Translations under genes and position numbers: made by a program
The notes under the pieces: generated by a model
The model's database searches: none
The model's input: the letters and a program-made list of their open reading frames with translations, nothing else
What the model was told of the DNA's origin: nothing
In this document: positions 33,604 to 43,785 of the stretch, piece after piece
Layout: each line of letters begins with the position of its first letter
How positions within the stretch are numbered: the first letter of the stretch is position 1
Assembly (NCBI GenBank): GCA_951812315.1
Contig: CATOSA010000025.1
Location: forward strand, 1-64,000
DNA length: 64,000 nt
Origin: an uncultured Burkholderiales bacterium
GTDB taxonomy: Bacteria > Pseudomonadota > Gammaproteobacteria > Burkholderiales > Eutrophovitaceae
Direction of reading: 5' to 3'

Positions 33604-36357
33604 ATGTCTGACAACCGTCTGGCGGAGGAAGCAGTTCCACCGGTTGGCGGCCTTGCATTACTGGCCCGCGATTTACTCACCGATTTTTCTGAAACGGCCC
33701 CCGATCTAACGGGGGCCGTTGTCGTTTTACCTAACCTGTATGCGGCGACTGAACTGGCCCGCGCCCTAAGCGCCGAAGCCGGTATTGCGCTAAGCCTGCC
33801 AAAAACGACGACGCTGAGTCTGTGGGCGGCTGAACAGGCGTTACCGGCCAGGCGCCAGGCAGGGGTCGTGCGCGAAGCGGGGCTTTTCGATGCGCTGCGC
33901 TCAAAAAACTGGTTCGATGCTCCTGATCTATGGCCGCTCAGCGGAGAACTTGCCAGGCTGATTGACGAGCTTACGTGCTACGACGTCGATCTTCCTGAAA
34001 CTGTCGAAGCCTTTGAGCAGGCCCTGGAATCAGCCTACCAGGCCAAGGCCGGTGAAGCGATGCAGTTCGAGGCGCGGCTGGTGCACGAACTTTGGCATGC
34101 CTCGTGGCAAACGAAGGACGGTACCCTCGATCCAGTTGCAATTTATCAATTGCAACTGGCACAGATTGCGCGCGATGCTTCGCGGCCGCTCTATGTGCTT
34201 GGCCTGCCAAGTCTCACGCCGACCGAGGAGACTTTCTTGAATACCTATGCGCAGCGGGCGCGGGTCAGAGTCTACCGGGCCGATGGAAGCGTTCGTGGCG
34301 CGTCTTTGTCGGCCCGTTTTTTCGTCCAGGCATGGCCTCAGGCCGTGAATGACGACAAGGTGTTGCGTGCGCGAGCCAGGGTGTTCGCCACAGAGTGTCC
34401 AACCAGTCCGGTGGCTGGAAACCTGCGCTTGTTTGGTGCTGCCAGTCTGGAACAGGAAGCACAAGCGGTCGACGCGCAGGTGCGTCTGTGGCTTACCGGC
34501 GGGCGTAGCAAAATTGCAGTCGTTGCACTTGATCGACTTGTGACCCGCAGAGCGCGGGCGCTGCTGGAGCGCGCCCGGGTAATGGTCGACGACGAGACTG
34601 GCTGGACCTTTTCCACAACATCTGCAAGCACCATCGTCATGCGCTGGCTCGACGCGGTTTCAAGCGGTTTTCTATACCGTGATCTTCTCGACCTGATCAA
34701 ATCGCCGTTCATTTTTTTCGGCTGGTCGCAGCGTCGAGAGGCGGTGTTCGGGCTCGAGCGCGTGATTCGCGCGAAATCGGTCGTTGCAGGTCTTGATGCA
34801 TACCGGTCGGCCCTGCGCAGCTCCGACATCGATGATTCGGCGCCTGCGTTGGATATGCTGGACCGGCTCGCCAAAGCGGCGCGCATTCTTCGCCGCGACC
34901 AGCGCCGCGGGCTGCATGAGTGGTTGACGCTGTTGTTTGGCAGTCTTGCGTCGCTGGGTGTGGAAGATGGATTGCGGCGCGATCCTGCCGGTGTGCAGCT
35001 GCTTGACTACCTGCAACGACACGCGCATGACCTTGCCCAAAGTGATGCAGAGTTCACGTTTGGCGAGTGGCGCCAATGGTTGAATCGCCAGCTTGAGTCC
35101 GCCGAGTTCCGCGATTCCGGGATTGTCAGCCCGGTGATCTTTACCCAGCTTTCGCTGACCAGGCTGCGTGAGTTCGACGCGGTCGTACTGACCGGGTGTG
35201 ATGCGTCGCATCTGCCCGGTACTGACGCGGGCAGCGTTTTCTTCAACCAGTCAGTGCGTGCGCAACTTGGTCTGCCGACGAGCGAGCGCCGAATCGGGCA
35301 GATTCGAGAGGATTTGATCGGGTTGTTGTCGCGCAGCAACGACACGCTGGTGACCTGGCAGCAGATTCGCAATGGCGAAGAGAATTTGTTGAGTCCGATG
35401 TTCGAGAGAATCGAAGTGTTCCACAGGCTTGCCTGGGGAAGCGGTCTTGACGACAAGGAATTGAGGCGAACTTTGCCAGACGTACAAGTCGCAGCACCAG
35501 TTGCGGCGCAACTACCGTCCGTGTCGTCCAGGCCCGCGCCGGTGATTGGGCCGGAACGCACGCCTGACCGGATCAGCGCCAGCGGTTACAACAGCCTAGT
35601 CGCATGCCCGTATCAATTCCACGCACGTTACGTTCTTGGTTTGCGCGAACCTGACGAGGTGCGCGAAGCGTTTGAGAAGCGTGACTATGGCGAGTATGTG
35701 CACGACATATTGCACAGGTTTCACGGGCGATTTCCGGTCTGCAGTGAGATCGCACCTGAGGAGCTGGATCTCGAGTTGCGCAGCATTAGTGAAGCGGTCT
35801 TCAAGCGCGCAACCGAAGCCAGTTATCTCAGCCATGCATGGGCACTGCGTTGGCAGGCCATCATTCCGGCCTACATTGACTGGCAACTGGCACGCGAAGA
35901 GCAGGGATGGCGATTTTGCGCCGGGGAAAGCAAACGGCAGGTCGAGATCACGTTGCCAGACGGCGCAAAGCTTACGATCGAAGGCCGTATTGATCGCGTC
36001 GACAAACGCGAGGCGACAGATCCCGCCGGGTATTCGCTCGTCGATTACAAGACACGTGCTGACGACGCACTACGTCGCGCGATCAGGGACGCCGGCGAAG
36101 ACGTGCAATTGCCGGTTTACGCTGTGTTGCTGACGGAAGGGGCGCAGGAGGCGTTGTTTTTGTCTCTTGATGGTGGTCAGGCCCGTTCTGTGTGTCTGGA
36201 CTCGCAAACGCTTGCTGAAGTCGGCAAAGCGATCGAACGCTTGCGCAACATCTTTGCCCGGATGCGCGAAGGCGGATCGTTTCGTGCCCAGGGTATTGAC
36301 TCTGTTTGTCGCTGGTGCGAGATGCAAGGCCTGTGCAGGAAAGAGTACTGGGCATGA
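33604..36357 (+). CDS. AddB-like PD-(D/E)XK nuclease with probable Fe-S cluster
   Basis: The 917-residue protein is the nuclease partner of the downstream UvrD-type helicase, together forming an AddAB-like double-strand break repair enzyme. The N-terminal two-thirds is an inactive helicase-like body. The C-terminal nuclease shows the pattern TIEGRIDRVDKRE and SLVDYKTRAD (the D-x-K motif). One Cys in SLVACPYQFHARYVLGL and three in VCRWCEMQGLC surround the nuclease and fit the [4Fe-4S] staple of AddB and Cas4. It overlaps the next gene by 4 bp. Relatives are often annotated only as probable DNA repair protein. Confidence 0.82.
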   Translation: MSDNRLAEEAVPPVGGLALLARDLLTDFSETAPDLTGAVVVLPNLYAATELARALSAEAGIALSLPKTTTLSLWAAEQALPARRQAGVVREAGLFDALRSKNWFDAPDLWPLSGELARLIDELTCYDVDLPETVEAFEQALESAYQAKAGEAMQFEARLVHELWHASWQTKDGTLDPVAIYQLQLAQIARDASRPLYVLGLPSLTPTEETFLNTYAQRARVRVYRADGSVRGASLSARFFVQAWPQAVNDDKVLRARARVFATECPTSPVAGNLRLFGAASLEQEAQAVDAQVRLWLTGGRSKIAVVALDRLVTRRARALLERARVMVDDETGWTFSTTSASTIVMRWLDAVSSGFLYRDLLDLIKSPFIFFGWSQRREAVFGLERVIRAKSVVAGLDAYRSALRSSDIDDSAPALDMLDRLAKAARILRRDQRRGLHEWLTLLFGSLASLGVEDGLRRDPAGVQLLDYLQRHAHDLAQSDAEFTFGEWRQWLNRQLESAEFRDSGIVSPVIFTQLSLTRLREFDAVVLTGCDASHLPGTDAGSVFFNQSVRAQLGLPTSERRIGQIREDLIGLLSRSNDTLVTWQQIRNGEENLLSPMFERIEVFHRLAWGSGLDDKELRRTLPDVQVAAPVAAQLPSVSSRPAPVIGPERTPDRISASGYNSLVACPYQFHARYVLGLREPDEVREAFEKRDYGEYVHDILHRFHGRFPVCSEIAPEELDLELRSISEAVFKRATEASYLSHAWALRWQAIIPAYIDWQLAREEQGWRFCAGESKRQVEITLPDGAKLTIEGRIDRVDKREATDPAGYSLVDYKTRADDALRRAIRDAGEDVQLPVYAVLLTEGAQEALFLSLDGGQARSVCLDSQTLAEVGKAIERLRNIFARMREGGSFRAQGIDSVCRWCEMQGLCRKEYWA

Positions 36358-39300
36358 GTTCGCGGTCGGACATTCGCCAACGCAACGCCGCTGCGCTCGA
36401 TCCGGCGCATTCGGTAGTCATCGAAGCTTGTGCGGGATCCGGAAAGACATGGTTGCTGGTGGCGCGCATGGTGCGATTGCTTCTCGCCGGTGTGAAGCCA
36501 TCTGAAATTCTGGCCATCACGTTCACGCGCAAGGCAGCCCAGGAAATGCAGGCGCGCCTGCATGGCTGGCTGCACCTGCTTGCGACAGGAGACGACCAGG
36601 TCGTCAGCGATTTCCTGCGCGACCTCGAAGTTCCTCGAGACGATATCGGCGGCCTGTTGCCTCGCGCGCGCGCGTTATTCGAAGAATTTCTGACCGATCA
36701 ACCCGGTATTACCGTGAGTACCTTTCACAGTTGGTTCCTGCAGCTGTTAAAACGCGCTCCTCTGGCATCGGGTGCTGCGAGCGGCTCAACTCTTGTCGAC
36801 CGCACTTCGCTGCTGGTCGACGAAGCCTGGGAATTATTTGCCCAGGGTCTGCAACGTAACCCGGATAGCCCTGTTGCCCACTCGCTGCATTGGTTATTCG
36901 AGACATATGGCCTGGAAAATTCGCGTTCATTACTGACGAATTTCTTGCGCAAGCGCGCCGAGTGGTGGTCGTACACGCAAGACCAGCCCGACCCGGTGGC
37001 ATTTGCGCTCGAACGTTTGCGCGACGAAATGTCGGTTAGACCTGAGGTGGATGTCATCGGCGAAACATTTGCTGATCAAACCTTGTTGCATGACCTTGCC
37101 GAGTATGCGGACCTGCTCGAGCGCAACGCGACCAAATCTGATTCGCGCTTTGCAGCACAATTGCGTGCGGCGCTTGTCGAGACCGAAGCCGCGCGCCGTT
37201 TCGAATCTGTGTCGCCAGTCCTGTTCAAAGCCGACAGCGCGTTGCGTGCGCGTAAGGAGAGCAAGGCGGCGCACAAGCGTCTGGGCGAAGAGGGCCAGCA
37301 GCGCCTTTTGATTTTGCACGACAAACTTGGTGAGGCGCTGAACAAGACCCGTATCTTGCTCGCAGAACAAGCCGGTTATCGGCTCAATGAGGCGGGCTTG
37401 CTGTGCGGTACCGAACTGCTGGAACGCTATCAGTCGCTCAAAGGCGAGCGCGGATTGCTTGATTACACCGACGTCGAATGGCGGGCCTGGTTGCTTCTTG
37501 GCCGAAGTGATCATGCCGAGTACATGCACTACAAGCTGGACGCCCGCTATGAGCACATTCTTCTCGATGAATTTCAGGACACGAATCCGCTTCAATGGCA
37601 GACCATGAAATCCTGGCTCAAGGCGTCTGCCGAAGTTCAGTCGCAAACGAGTGTTTTCCTGGTCGGTGATCCGAAGCAATCGATCTATCGGTTTCGCCGT
37701 GCCGAGCCACGGCTATTTGACATCGCGCGCACATACCTTCGGGAACACCATGCGGCGCGACCGCTTGAACAGAATGAAACGCGTCGCAATGCCCCGGCGG
37801 TGGTGTCGGTGGTCAACACCGTGTTCGACGGTGTCATGCCGAACTTCCAGCCGCACTCCGCGTTACGCAGCAGCGTGCCAGGCATGGTTGAAGTATTGCC
37901 GCTTGTTGCTGGCGGAAGTGGCGTAGATGCCGAGTCACAACGATGGCGCAACCCACTTGATCTGGAGCGTGCCGATGAAGCGGATCGCCGACGTGTGCGC
38001 GAAGGCGAACAACTCGCGGCTCGAATCACCGAGATGGTTGGTCACCGGCAGATTTTGGATCAGGACACGCCGCGATCGGTACGCTACAAGGACATACTTG
38101 TTCTCGTGGCGCGCCGAGCTCATTTGCCAATGTATGAGCGAGAGTTGCGCCATGCCCGTATTCCATATGTCAGCACGCGTCAGGGAGGTTTGCTCGACAC
38201 ACTTGAGGCGGTTGATCTGACGGCGCTACTTGAATTTCTGGTGGTGCCGTTTGCAGATTTACAACTTGCCAGCGCATTGCGCTCGCCAATCTTCTCCGCC
38301 AGCGACGATGATTTGATGGCCATCATCGATACGGGCGGCGACGGCTGGTGGGCGCGTCTGTGCAGTATGGTTCAGGACGGATGCGCCAGCGATACGTTGG
38401 CGCGCGCCCAACGATTGCTGAGTACGTGGATCAAGAATGTGGACCTGTTGCCGGTGCACGACCTGCTCGATCGAATCTACTTCGAAAGTGACTTGATGCG
38501 CCGCTATGAAGCGGCGGTGCCGGCGCCAATGCGAACTGCGGTGGTTGCAAATCTGCGCGCGTTTATGGAAGTCGCGTTGTCCACGGATGCCGGGCGTTAT
38601 CCCAGTTTGCAAGGATTCCTTCACGAACTGTCGAGCCTGCGTCGCGCGGCTTCGGAAGAAGCGCCAGACATTGGTGTCGTGACAGAGGACATGGACGCAG
38701 TGCGCGTGCTGACCATTCATGGGGCGAAGGGCCTGGAGGCGCCTGTCGTATGGCTGCTCGACGCTAATACTGGAGCCAAGCGCAGTGACACGTACGATTG
38801 CCTGGTGGATTGGCCCCCGGATCTGGAAGCGCCTGCGCATTTCTCGTTGTTCAGCCGCAAGGACGAACGAGGTGAAAGCAGGGCGCGATTGTTTGATCAG
38901 GACGCACAACTTGCCGAGCGTGAGGACCTGAATCTGTTGTACGTCGCGATGACACGCGCGCAACAGGTCTTTGTCGCCAGCGGGGTGGAATCACGCGCAG
39001 ATGAAAACAGTTGGTATCACAGGCTTGAGAACGCCATAAACGTTGCCGGTGGCGGGACACCCTTGCCGGACGCTGATGCAACGTCATCGGAAGAAACTTC
39101 ATCTGCGACAGGTTCGGTACAGAGCGACCAAAGTACGGACCCTCTGCGCGAGCCGTTGCGGGTGGGTAAACGCACAGATGACCTCGTTGACCGACGCCGC
39201 CGCCGCGGGACTCTGGTGCACGCGGTGCTGGAGAAGGTTGTCCCTCCCTCCGAGTTCGGCGGCCGCGACGACCTGCGCGACAAAGTTGAAGTGACTGACG

Positions 39301-39644
39301 ATGAGTTCGAAGATATGTGGAAGGAAGTGCAACTGATTGTTGACGAGCCGCAGTTGCAGCGCTTCTTCCAGCCCGAACATTATCTACGCGCGTATAACGA
39401 GTTCGCTTACGTGTCGCGGCAAGGTGAAATCAGACGCGTGGACCGGGTAGTGGAGTTCGACAATGAAATCTGGGTCCTCGATTACAAGACTGGCGAATCG
39501 ATCGAGGCCGACAATCTGGAGGCGGCGGCGCGTCCTTACCGCAATCAGCTTACAGAATACTGTGAGGCACTTGGCGAACTTATTCCGGGAAAGCCGGTGA
39601 AGTCGGCATTAATATTCTCGGGGGGTCTGTTCTATCCGATGTAG
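36354..39644 (+). CDS. AddA-like UvrD-family helicase/nuclease
   Basis: The product has 1096 residues from the ATG at 36354, which overlaps the upstream stop (ATGA). The superfamily 1A helicase motifs are clear: Walker A VIEACAGSGKTWLL, ITFTRKAAQEMQ (motif Ia), ILLDEFQDTNPLQW (motif II), VGDPKQSIYRFR (motif III), VLTIHGAKGLEAPVVWL (motif V) and LLYVAMTRAQ (motif VI). A C-terminal RecB-type nuclease is seen in GTLVHAVLEKV and WVLDYKTGES. It unwinds and cuts DNA ends for recombination. No Chi-recognition claim can be made from the sequence. Confidence 0.85.
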   Translation: MSSRSDIRQRNAAALDPAHSVVIEACAGSGKTWLLVARMVRLLLAGVKPSEILAITFTRKAAQEMQARLHGWLHLLATGDDQVVSDFLRDLEVPRDDIGGLLPRARALFEEFLTDQPGITVSTFHSWFLQLLKRAPLASGAASGSTLVDRTSLLVDEAWELFAQGLQRNPDSPVAHSLHWLFETYGLENSRSLLTNFLRKRAEWWSYTQDQPDPVAFALERLRDEMSVRPEVDVIGETFADQTLLHDLAEYADLLERNATKSDSRFAAQLRAALVETEAARRFESVSPVLFKADSALRARKESKAAHKRLGEEGQQRLLILHDKLGEALNKTRILLAEQAGYRLNEAGLLCGTELLERYQSLKGERGLLDYTDVEWRAWLLLGRSDHAEYMHYKLDARYEHILLDEFQDTNPLQWQTMKSWLKASAEVQSQTSVFLVGDPKQSIYRFRRAEPRLFDIARTYLREHHAARPLEQNETRRNAPAVVSVVNTVFDGVMPNFQPHSALRSSVPGMVEVLPLVAGGSGVDAESQRWRNPLDLERADEADRRRVREGEQLAARITEMVGHRQILDQDTPRSVRYKDILVLVARRAHLPMYERELRHARIPYVSTRQGGLLDTLEAVDLTALLEFLVVPFADLQLASALRSPIFSASDDDLMAIIDTGGDGWWARLCSMVQDGCASDTLARAQRLLSTWIKNVDLLPVHDLLDRIYFESDLMRRYEAAVPAPMRTAVVANLRAFMEVALSTDAGRYPSLQGFLHELSSLRRAASEEAPDIGVVTEDMDAVRVLTIHGAKGLEAPVVWLLDANTGAKRSDTYDCLVDWPPDLEAPAHFSLFSRKDERGESRARLFDQDAQLAEREDLNLLYVAMTRAQQVFVASGVESRADENSWYHRLENAINVAGGGTPLPDADATSSEETSSATGSVQSDQSTDPLREPLRVGKRTDDLVDRRRRRGTLVHAVLEKVVPPSEFGGRDDLRDKVEVTDDEFEDMWKEVQLIVDEPQLQRFFQPEHYLRAYNEFAYVSRQGEIRRVDRVVEFDNEIWVLDYKTGESIEADNLEAAARPYRNQLTEYCEALGELIPGKPVKSALIFSGGLFYPM

Positions 39645-39676
39645 GTTGCTGCGATAGTTCTGACTGCCTGGCCAGG

Positions 39677-40933
39677 TCAATAGGTAGCAACAAGTGCGGC
39701 GACCGCAATGGTAGCCAGTATTGTCGCCAGTAGCATGCGTACTTCGCCGTCGCGCACGCTGCGCATGAAGAAACCCGGTGGTCGTGGCGCGCGCACCAGC
39801 CTGGCGTGGTCTTTGGCTGTGGGATGTGTAAGCCGCTTCAGGGCTTTCTCGCACGCAAACGAGCGTGCCACCGGCAAGCGCGTAGTCGCGTCGACTAGGA
39901 CTGCCGCAAGGCGCAACTGGGAATTCGCAGTCATCGCCTCGGTCTGTGTCGGTTCCTCGGTGAAGTCCAGTTCAGCGTCGAGCGATGTTTGCGTTTCGCT
40001 TTCAGTGTCTTGCTCCTCGGCCAAGCCAGTGCGCGCGATACGCACTGTCGACTCGATTCGCGCTGTCGATTCGGCCCTGTGTCTGGCCGCGCCAATCTCA
40101 GTCAGGCACGAGCGCAGATCAATGGCGAGTTGTTGCGCGTCCTGATAGCGGGCGTCAGGATCTTTCTGAAGCGCTTTCGCCAACACCAGATCGAGCATTG
40201 GCGGGACTTGACGATTGATATAACTCGGCGGCACCGGCCGAAAATTGACGACGTTGTAGACAATCTCGGACGGGTCGTTGCCCGCGTACAGTTTCGATGC
40301 TGTGAGCATTTCATAAATCACCGTGCCGAGCGAGAATACGTCCGAGCGATGGTCGGTCGGCCGGCCCGATTCCTGTTCCGGTGACATGTAGCGGGGCGTT
40401 CCGAGCATGACGCCGGTTTCGGTTTTCAGATCCGACTGGCGTACACGGGCAATTCCGAAATCCATCAGCTTCACGCGGTCGTTGCCGACAAGCATGATAT
40501 TGGGTGGCTTGATGTCCCGGTGTACGACACCACGCTCATGAGCGAACGCCAGCGCTTCAGCAACTTGCGCGGTAATTTCTATCGTTTCGGATACACTGAA
40601 GCGTCCGTCCTTGGCGCGCGCGGACAAGTCGATGCCTTCGAGCAGTTCCATTGCCATGAACAGCATCTCGCCCTCGCGGCCTACATCGTAGATCGTGACA
40701 ATGCCTGGATGAGCAAGGCGGCTGGCGGCGCGTGCTTCCTGATTGAAACGTGCCTCGTATTCCTGACGATCGGTCTCGTCTGCCGGAATGAAAATGGTCT
40801 TGATCGCCAGCATTCGATCGAAAACCGGGTCTTCCGCTTTATATACGATGCCCATTGCACCGCGCCCGACTTCGGCGATGACCTGATAACGGCCGAGTTG
40901 TTTTCGGGGCGCGTTCTTAGTTATTGCCGTCAT
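39677..40933 (-). CDS. Serine/threonine protein kinase with C-terminal membrane anchor
   Basis: The product has 418 residues from the ATG at 40933. A longer frame to 41110 overlaps the neighbour and is not supported. All Hanks-kinase motifs are present: VGRGAMGIVYKAED, the Lys in LAIKTIF, Glu in the C helix, VHRDIKPPNIML, LMDFGIARV, and GTPRYMSPEQ. After the kinase (to about residue 285) comes a Glu/Thr-rich linker and a last membrane span (LLATILATIAVAALV). The kinase therefore faces the cytoplasm, tail-anchored, without PASTA repeats. It overlaps the end of the cyclase-like gene by 17 bp, so the two are co-expressed. Confidence 0.88.
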   Translation of the reverse strand: MTAITKNAPRKQLGRYQVIAEVGRGAMGIVYKAEDPVFDRMLAIKTIFIPADETDRQEYEARFNQEARAASRLAHPGIVTIYDVGREGEMLFMAMELLEGIDLSARAKDGRFSVSETIEITAQVAEALAFAHERGVVHRDIKPPNIMLVGNDRVKLMDFGIARVRQSDLKTETGVMLGTPRYMSPEQESGRPTDHRSDVFSLGTVIYEMLTASKLYAGNDPSEIVYNVVNFRPVPPSYINRQVPPMLDLVLAKALQKDPDARYQDAQQLAIDLRSCLTEIGAARHRAESTARIESTVRIARTGLAEEQDTESETQTSLDAELDFTEEPTQTEAMTANSQLRLAAVLVDATTRLPVARSFACEKALKRLTHPTAKDHARLVRAPRPPGFFMRSVRDGEVRMLLATILATIAVAALVATY

Positions 40934-41705
40934 GCGGATCGTAGTGACGCCATAGCGCGCGCGAACGTTTTGCGAAGGTCGTCCATATCGGTTGGATCGG
41001 AACTCCTGACTTGCGCAGGGCAGCCCTGAAACCGATAGCACTTCCAAGCAGGCCGACAACGACAGTGCCCAAACCCATGTACAGCAATTTGCGTCGCGTC
41101 GCGGCGGCACCGGGATTGGGAGTCAGAAGTTCATGCGTGCGCAATTGCCGATCAGTATATGTACTCACTTTTCTGAGACTACGCGCGCGTCGCGGGTTTG
41201 CTTGTCGCAGCGCATTCACGAATGCCCGCGATGCGGTGACTCGCTGTGGCCCGGCAAAGTCGGCGATCGAAGCGGCAACTCCGATTGCGTCACCCGCTAT
41301 ACCGGGATGAAACGATTCGTCCGGTGAGACCTGAATTGCGCCGTGATTGACGCCGATAGCCAGCGGCATGCTGACACCTGCCACGCCAGCGCAACGCTCG
41401 GCAACGTCCAGTGCGGCGACAGGGTTGTGCAGGATTGCGACTGCCATTCCGTCGGGTGCATCCAGAACGATTCTGCAGTTCTCGGGTACATCGACCAGGG
41501 AGACTGCAACGGCGCCCTCAAGCTGGGCGCGCAAGCGCGCCTGATCTGTGACTTGCAGTCCCGAGTATTCGGAGATCCGGAAAAAGACCACGCTTGCGAG
41601 CGCAGGCAACACATTCGGGTCGTTCACGGCGAGTGGTATCGAACCTTCCCAAGGGCGCTGGGTAGTTGCGATTTCAGGCGCTGCGCTGTCAATGGCATCA
41701 GCCAT
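40917..41705 (-). CDS. Degenerate class III nucleotidyl cyclase-like protein with membrane anchor
   Basis: The product is 262 residues. Residues 35-185 follow the class III cyclase pattern: ASVVFFRISEYSG, DAPDGMAVAILHNPVAALD, MPLAIGVNHGAIQVSPDE and GDAIGVAASIADFAGP. The first metal-binding Asp (normally in F-x-D-I) is replaced by Arg, so cyclase activity is unlikely. A span at about residues 210-230 (LLYMGLGTVVVGLLGSAIG) anchors it. The overlap with the kinase gene suggests that it is a sensor or regulator of the kinase, perhaps as a nucleotide-binding pseudo-cyclase. The domain call rests on pattern only. Confidence 0.6.
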   Translation of the reverse strand: MADAIDSAAPEIATTQRPWEGSIPLAVNDPNVLPALASVVFFRISEYSGLQVTDQARLRAQLEGAVAVSLVDVPENCRIVLDAPDGMAVAILHNPVAALDVAERCAGVAGVSMPLAIGVNHGAIQVSPDESFHPGIAGDAIGVAASIADFAGPQRVTASRAFVNALRQANPRRARSLRKVSTYTDRQLRTHELLTPNPGAAATRRKLLYMGLGTVVVGLLGSAIGFRAALRKSGVPIQPIWTTFAKRSRALWRHYDPHDGNN

Positions 41706-41942
41706 GCGCGTTGACTCTCCGTATGTTTCAGATCAAGGAAATTGCATCAGCACGCACGTATCATTCCTGAAGAGCGGCTTGAATTGAGACAATAACGGCG
41801 TTTCTGGATGGTGAATCAGGACCGGTTTTAGGGGCCGCGCCAATCACGCCTGGGCAGCACGGTTTTACGGCCAGTATCAGATGACGGGAACGGCCGTAGC
41901 CGAACTACCTATGCGTGTTCACTTGATCGAGGGGAGAAAATC

Positions 41943-42692
41943 ATGAGATTGACGAACAAGGTCGCACTCATTACCGGCGCGGCTTCCGGAATGGGCGAGA
42001 GCGCGGCACGCATATTTGCGCAAGAGGGTGCGCGAGTGATGCTGGCCGACATACTGGAAGAAGAGGGCGCGGCCGTCGCAGCGGCGATCAAGTCGTCTGG
42101 CGGCGAAGCCGGTTTTGTTGCATTGGACGTGTCGAAAGAAGAGCAGTGGCGCTCCGCAATCGATGAGACGGTCGCGATGTTTGGCCGAATCGACATTCTG
42201 GTCAATAACGCGGGGCTCAGCGGGGCTGTTACAGATCGTATGGACGTTGCGTATTTCGATCAGCTGATGGCGGTCAATGCGCGCGGTAATTTTCTCGGCA
42301 TGAAATACGTGATACCAGCAATGAAACAATCCGGTGGAGGTTCGATCGTCAACATGTCCTCGATGTCAGGCATTATCGGGCAGGAGTTCGTGCACATGGG
42401 CTACAACGGCGCAAAAGCGGCCATCCGCCTGATGACGAAATCCGCCGCCGTACAGTTCGCAAAAGACGGGATACGGGTCAATTCGGTACACCCGGGCTTG
42501 ATGCCGCCGATGCGAACTTCAGTATCGGCAGCCGATCCCGAGTTGCGAGAGAAGATCATCGAATCGATCCCGATGCGTCGCGCCGGCACAGTCGAGGAAG
42601 CTGCCTACGCACTCTTGTTTCTTGCGTCTGACGAGGCGTCCTACATTACCGGAACCGAACTGGTCGTGGATGGCGGAGCAGTTGCCGTGTAA
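41943..42692 (+). CDS. Short-chain dehydrogenase/reductase (SDR)
   Basis: This 249-residue classical SDR has AGGGGAG before its ATG. Motifs: TGAASGMGESAA, NNAG in ILVNNAGLSG, Ser in VNMSSMSG and Tyr/Lys in YNGAKAA. The ending ITGTELVVDGGAVAV is usual. The Asp in MLADILEE at the end of strand 2 favours NAD over NADP. Similar enzymes oxidise cyclic alcohols or steroid hydroxyls, but the substrate is not known. It opens a catabolic-looking region to 52.7 kb. Confidence 0.85.
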   Translation: MRLTNKVALITGAASGMGESAARIFAQEGARVMLADILEEEGAAVAAAIKSSGGEAGFVALDVSKEEQWRSAIDETVAMFGRIDILVNNAGLSGAVTDRMDVAYFDQLMAVNARGNFLGMKYVIPAMKQSGGGSIVNMSSMSGIIGQEFVHMGYNGAKAAIRLMTKSAAVQFAKDGIRVNSVHPGLMPPMRTSVSAADPELREKIIESIPMRRAGTVEEAAYALLFLASDEASYITGTELVVDGGAVAV

Positions 42693-42722
42693 CCAGTGAC
42701 TGCGATGATCCATTGTCACTGG
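42693..42722 (+). terminator. Stem-loop just after the SDR gene
   Basis: CCAGTGAC and GTCACTGG pair perfectly over a 14-nt loop, starting right after the SDR stop. No U tract follows, so termination is not certain. Confidence 0.4.
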
Positions 42723-42795
42723 GAACAATTGCCGCCGGTAACAATTTTCGCTAGGGTCAATGATCACCAGAATCAATGGTCGGCACGGGCGCTAG

Positions 42796-43567
42796 TTACT
42801 CCACCAGGTCCTTGTACGCGTGCCATGTGGCGTGACCGATCAGCGGAAGGACGAGAATCAAGCCAGCCATCAAAGTTGCGAATCCGATTATTGTGAGTGC
42901 GACGATCAATACGGCCCACAGTGCCATTGCAAATGGATTTGTCGCGACGGCTCTGACGCTGGTCATGATCGCGGCCCGTGTGCTTCCGCCGCGGTCAAAG
43001 ATCATCGGTGCCGACACCGCCGATATCAAGAACGCCAGTGCGGCAAACAATGCACCTGTGGCAAGGTAAGGCACAAAAAATCCAGGGTCGCGCCACTCAA
43101 AAATGGTGCGGTAGAAACTGATTTCGACTTCAGGTAGCCGGTTGCCGAACTCTTGCTGACACATCCAGTTTGACGCGATTGCCCATGCAATCGCAATGAT
43201 CGCCAGCACGCCGCCGAGGCGGGCAAGTGATCCGAAATTCTTGGTGGCGGCGTCTAGCGAAGTATCAAAATCCGCTTTCTGCCCGCGCGCGCATGCGTGA
43301 CAGGGCATAAAAGCCAGCCCCGAAAATCGGCCCGACCAGCAGGAAACCGGACAGCGCGAGTGCAAGCAGCTCGATCTGCGTGCTGCATATGACAATAATC
43401 AGCCATCCCAGCGCAGCGAAAATAAATCCATGAAAAATGCTCGGATAGGGATTGTTTTTCAGGTCTTCCCAGCCCAGGCTGAGCCAGTGGAAAGGACGCG
43501 TAAATTCAACGTGCCTGACGTTTGCGCCGGTTGGGTGTGTCTGCGCGGTGCTGATTGAGTGTTTCAT
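42796..43567 (-). pseudogene. DUF2189 membrane protein, broken by a 1-nt slip in a GC run
   Basis: Two frames together make one DUF2189 inner-membrane protein of about 256 residues. The first, from ATG 43567, carries VEFTRPFHWLSLGWEDLKNN, a span ALGWLIIVICST and GFLLVGPIFGAGFYALSRM. The second resumes with RGQKADFDTSLDAATKNFG and has several more spans, ending IGHATWHAYKDLVE. The switch is at the CGCGCGCGC run at 43284-43292. One more base there restores RMRARGQKADFD. The function of the family is unknown. It may be truly inactive, a slip-prone switch, or a homopolymer-type sequence error. Confidence 0.75.
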
Positions 43568-43785
43568 GGTCTGTCCTTTCCATAAATGAAGTTTCGACCA
43601 GTACGACGAATCGTGGCATTGCACTAGTACAATTGATTACGTTCGTCGTTCGCAAACGGATTCCTCGCCAGCTTACACCCTTGATGTCTTTTTTGGGGTC
43701 TGATGGACAAGACAGTTGCACAGGGTCGAACGCCGTCTGGTGACAAATTTCATCGCGTGTAGTTCTGTGCCGCGTAGTTTTCGTT

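Noticed and set aside
33690-33730. Terminator hairpin between fdxA and the AddB-like gene
   Set aside because: The GGCCCCC / GGGGGCC stem lies inside the AddB-like coding sequence and has no proper U tract.
36930-37679. Long antisense frame (249 residues) within the AddA-like gene
   Set aside because: It mirrors the codon structure of a well-supported helicase gene and shows no family likeness.
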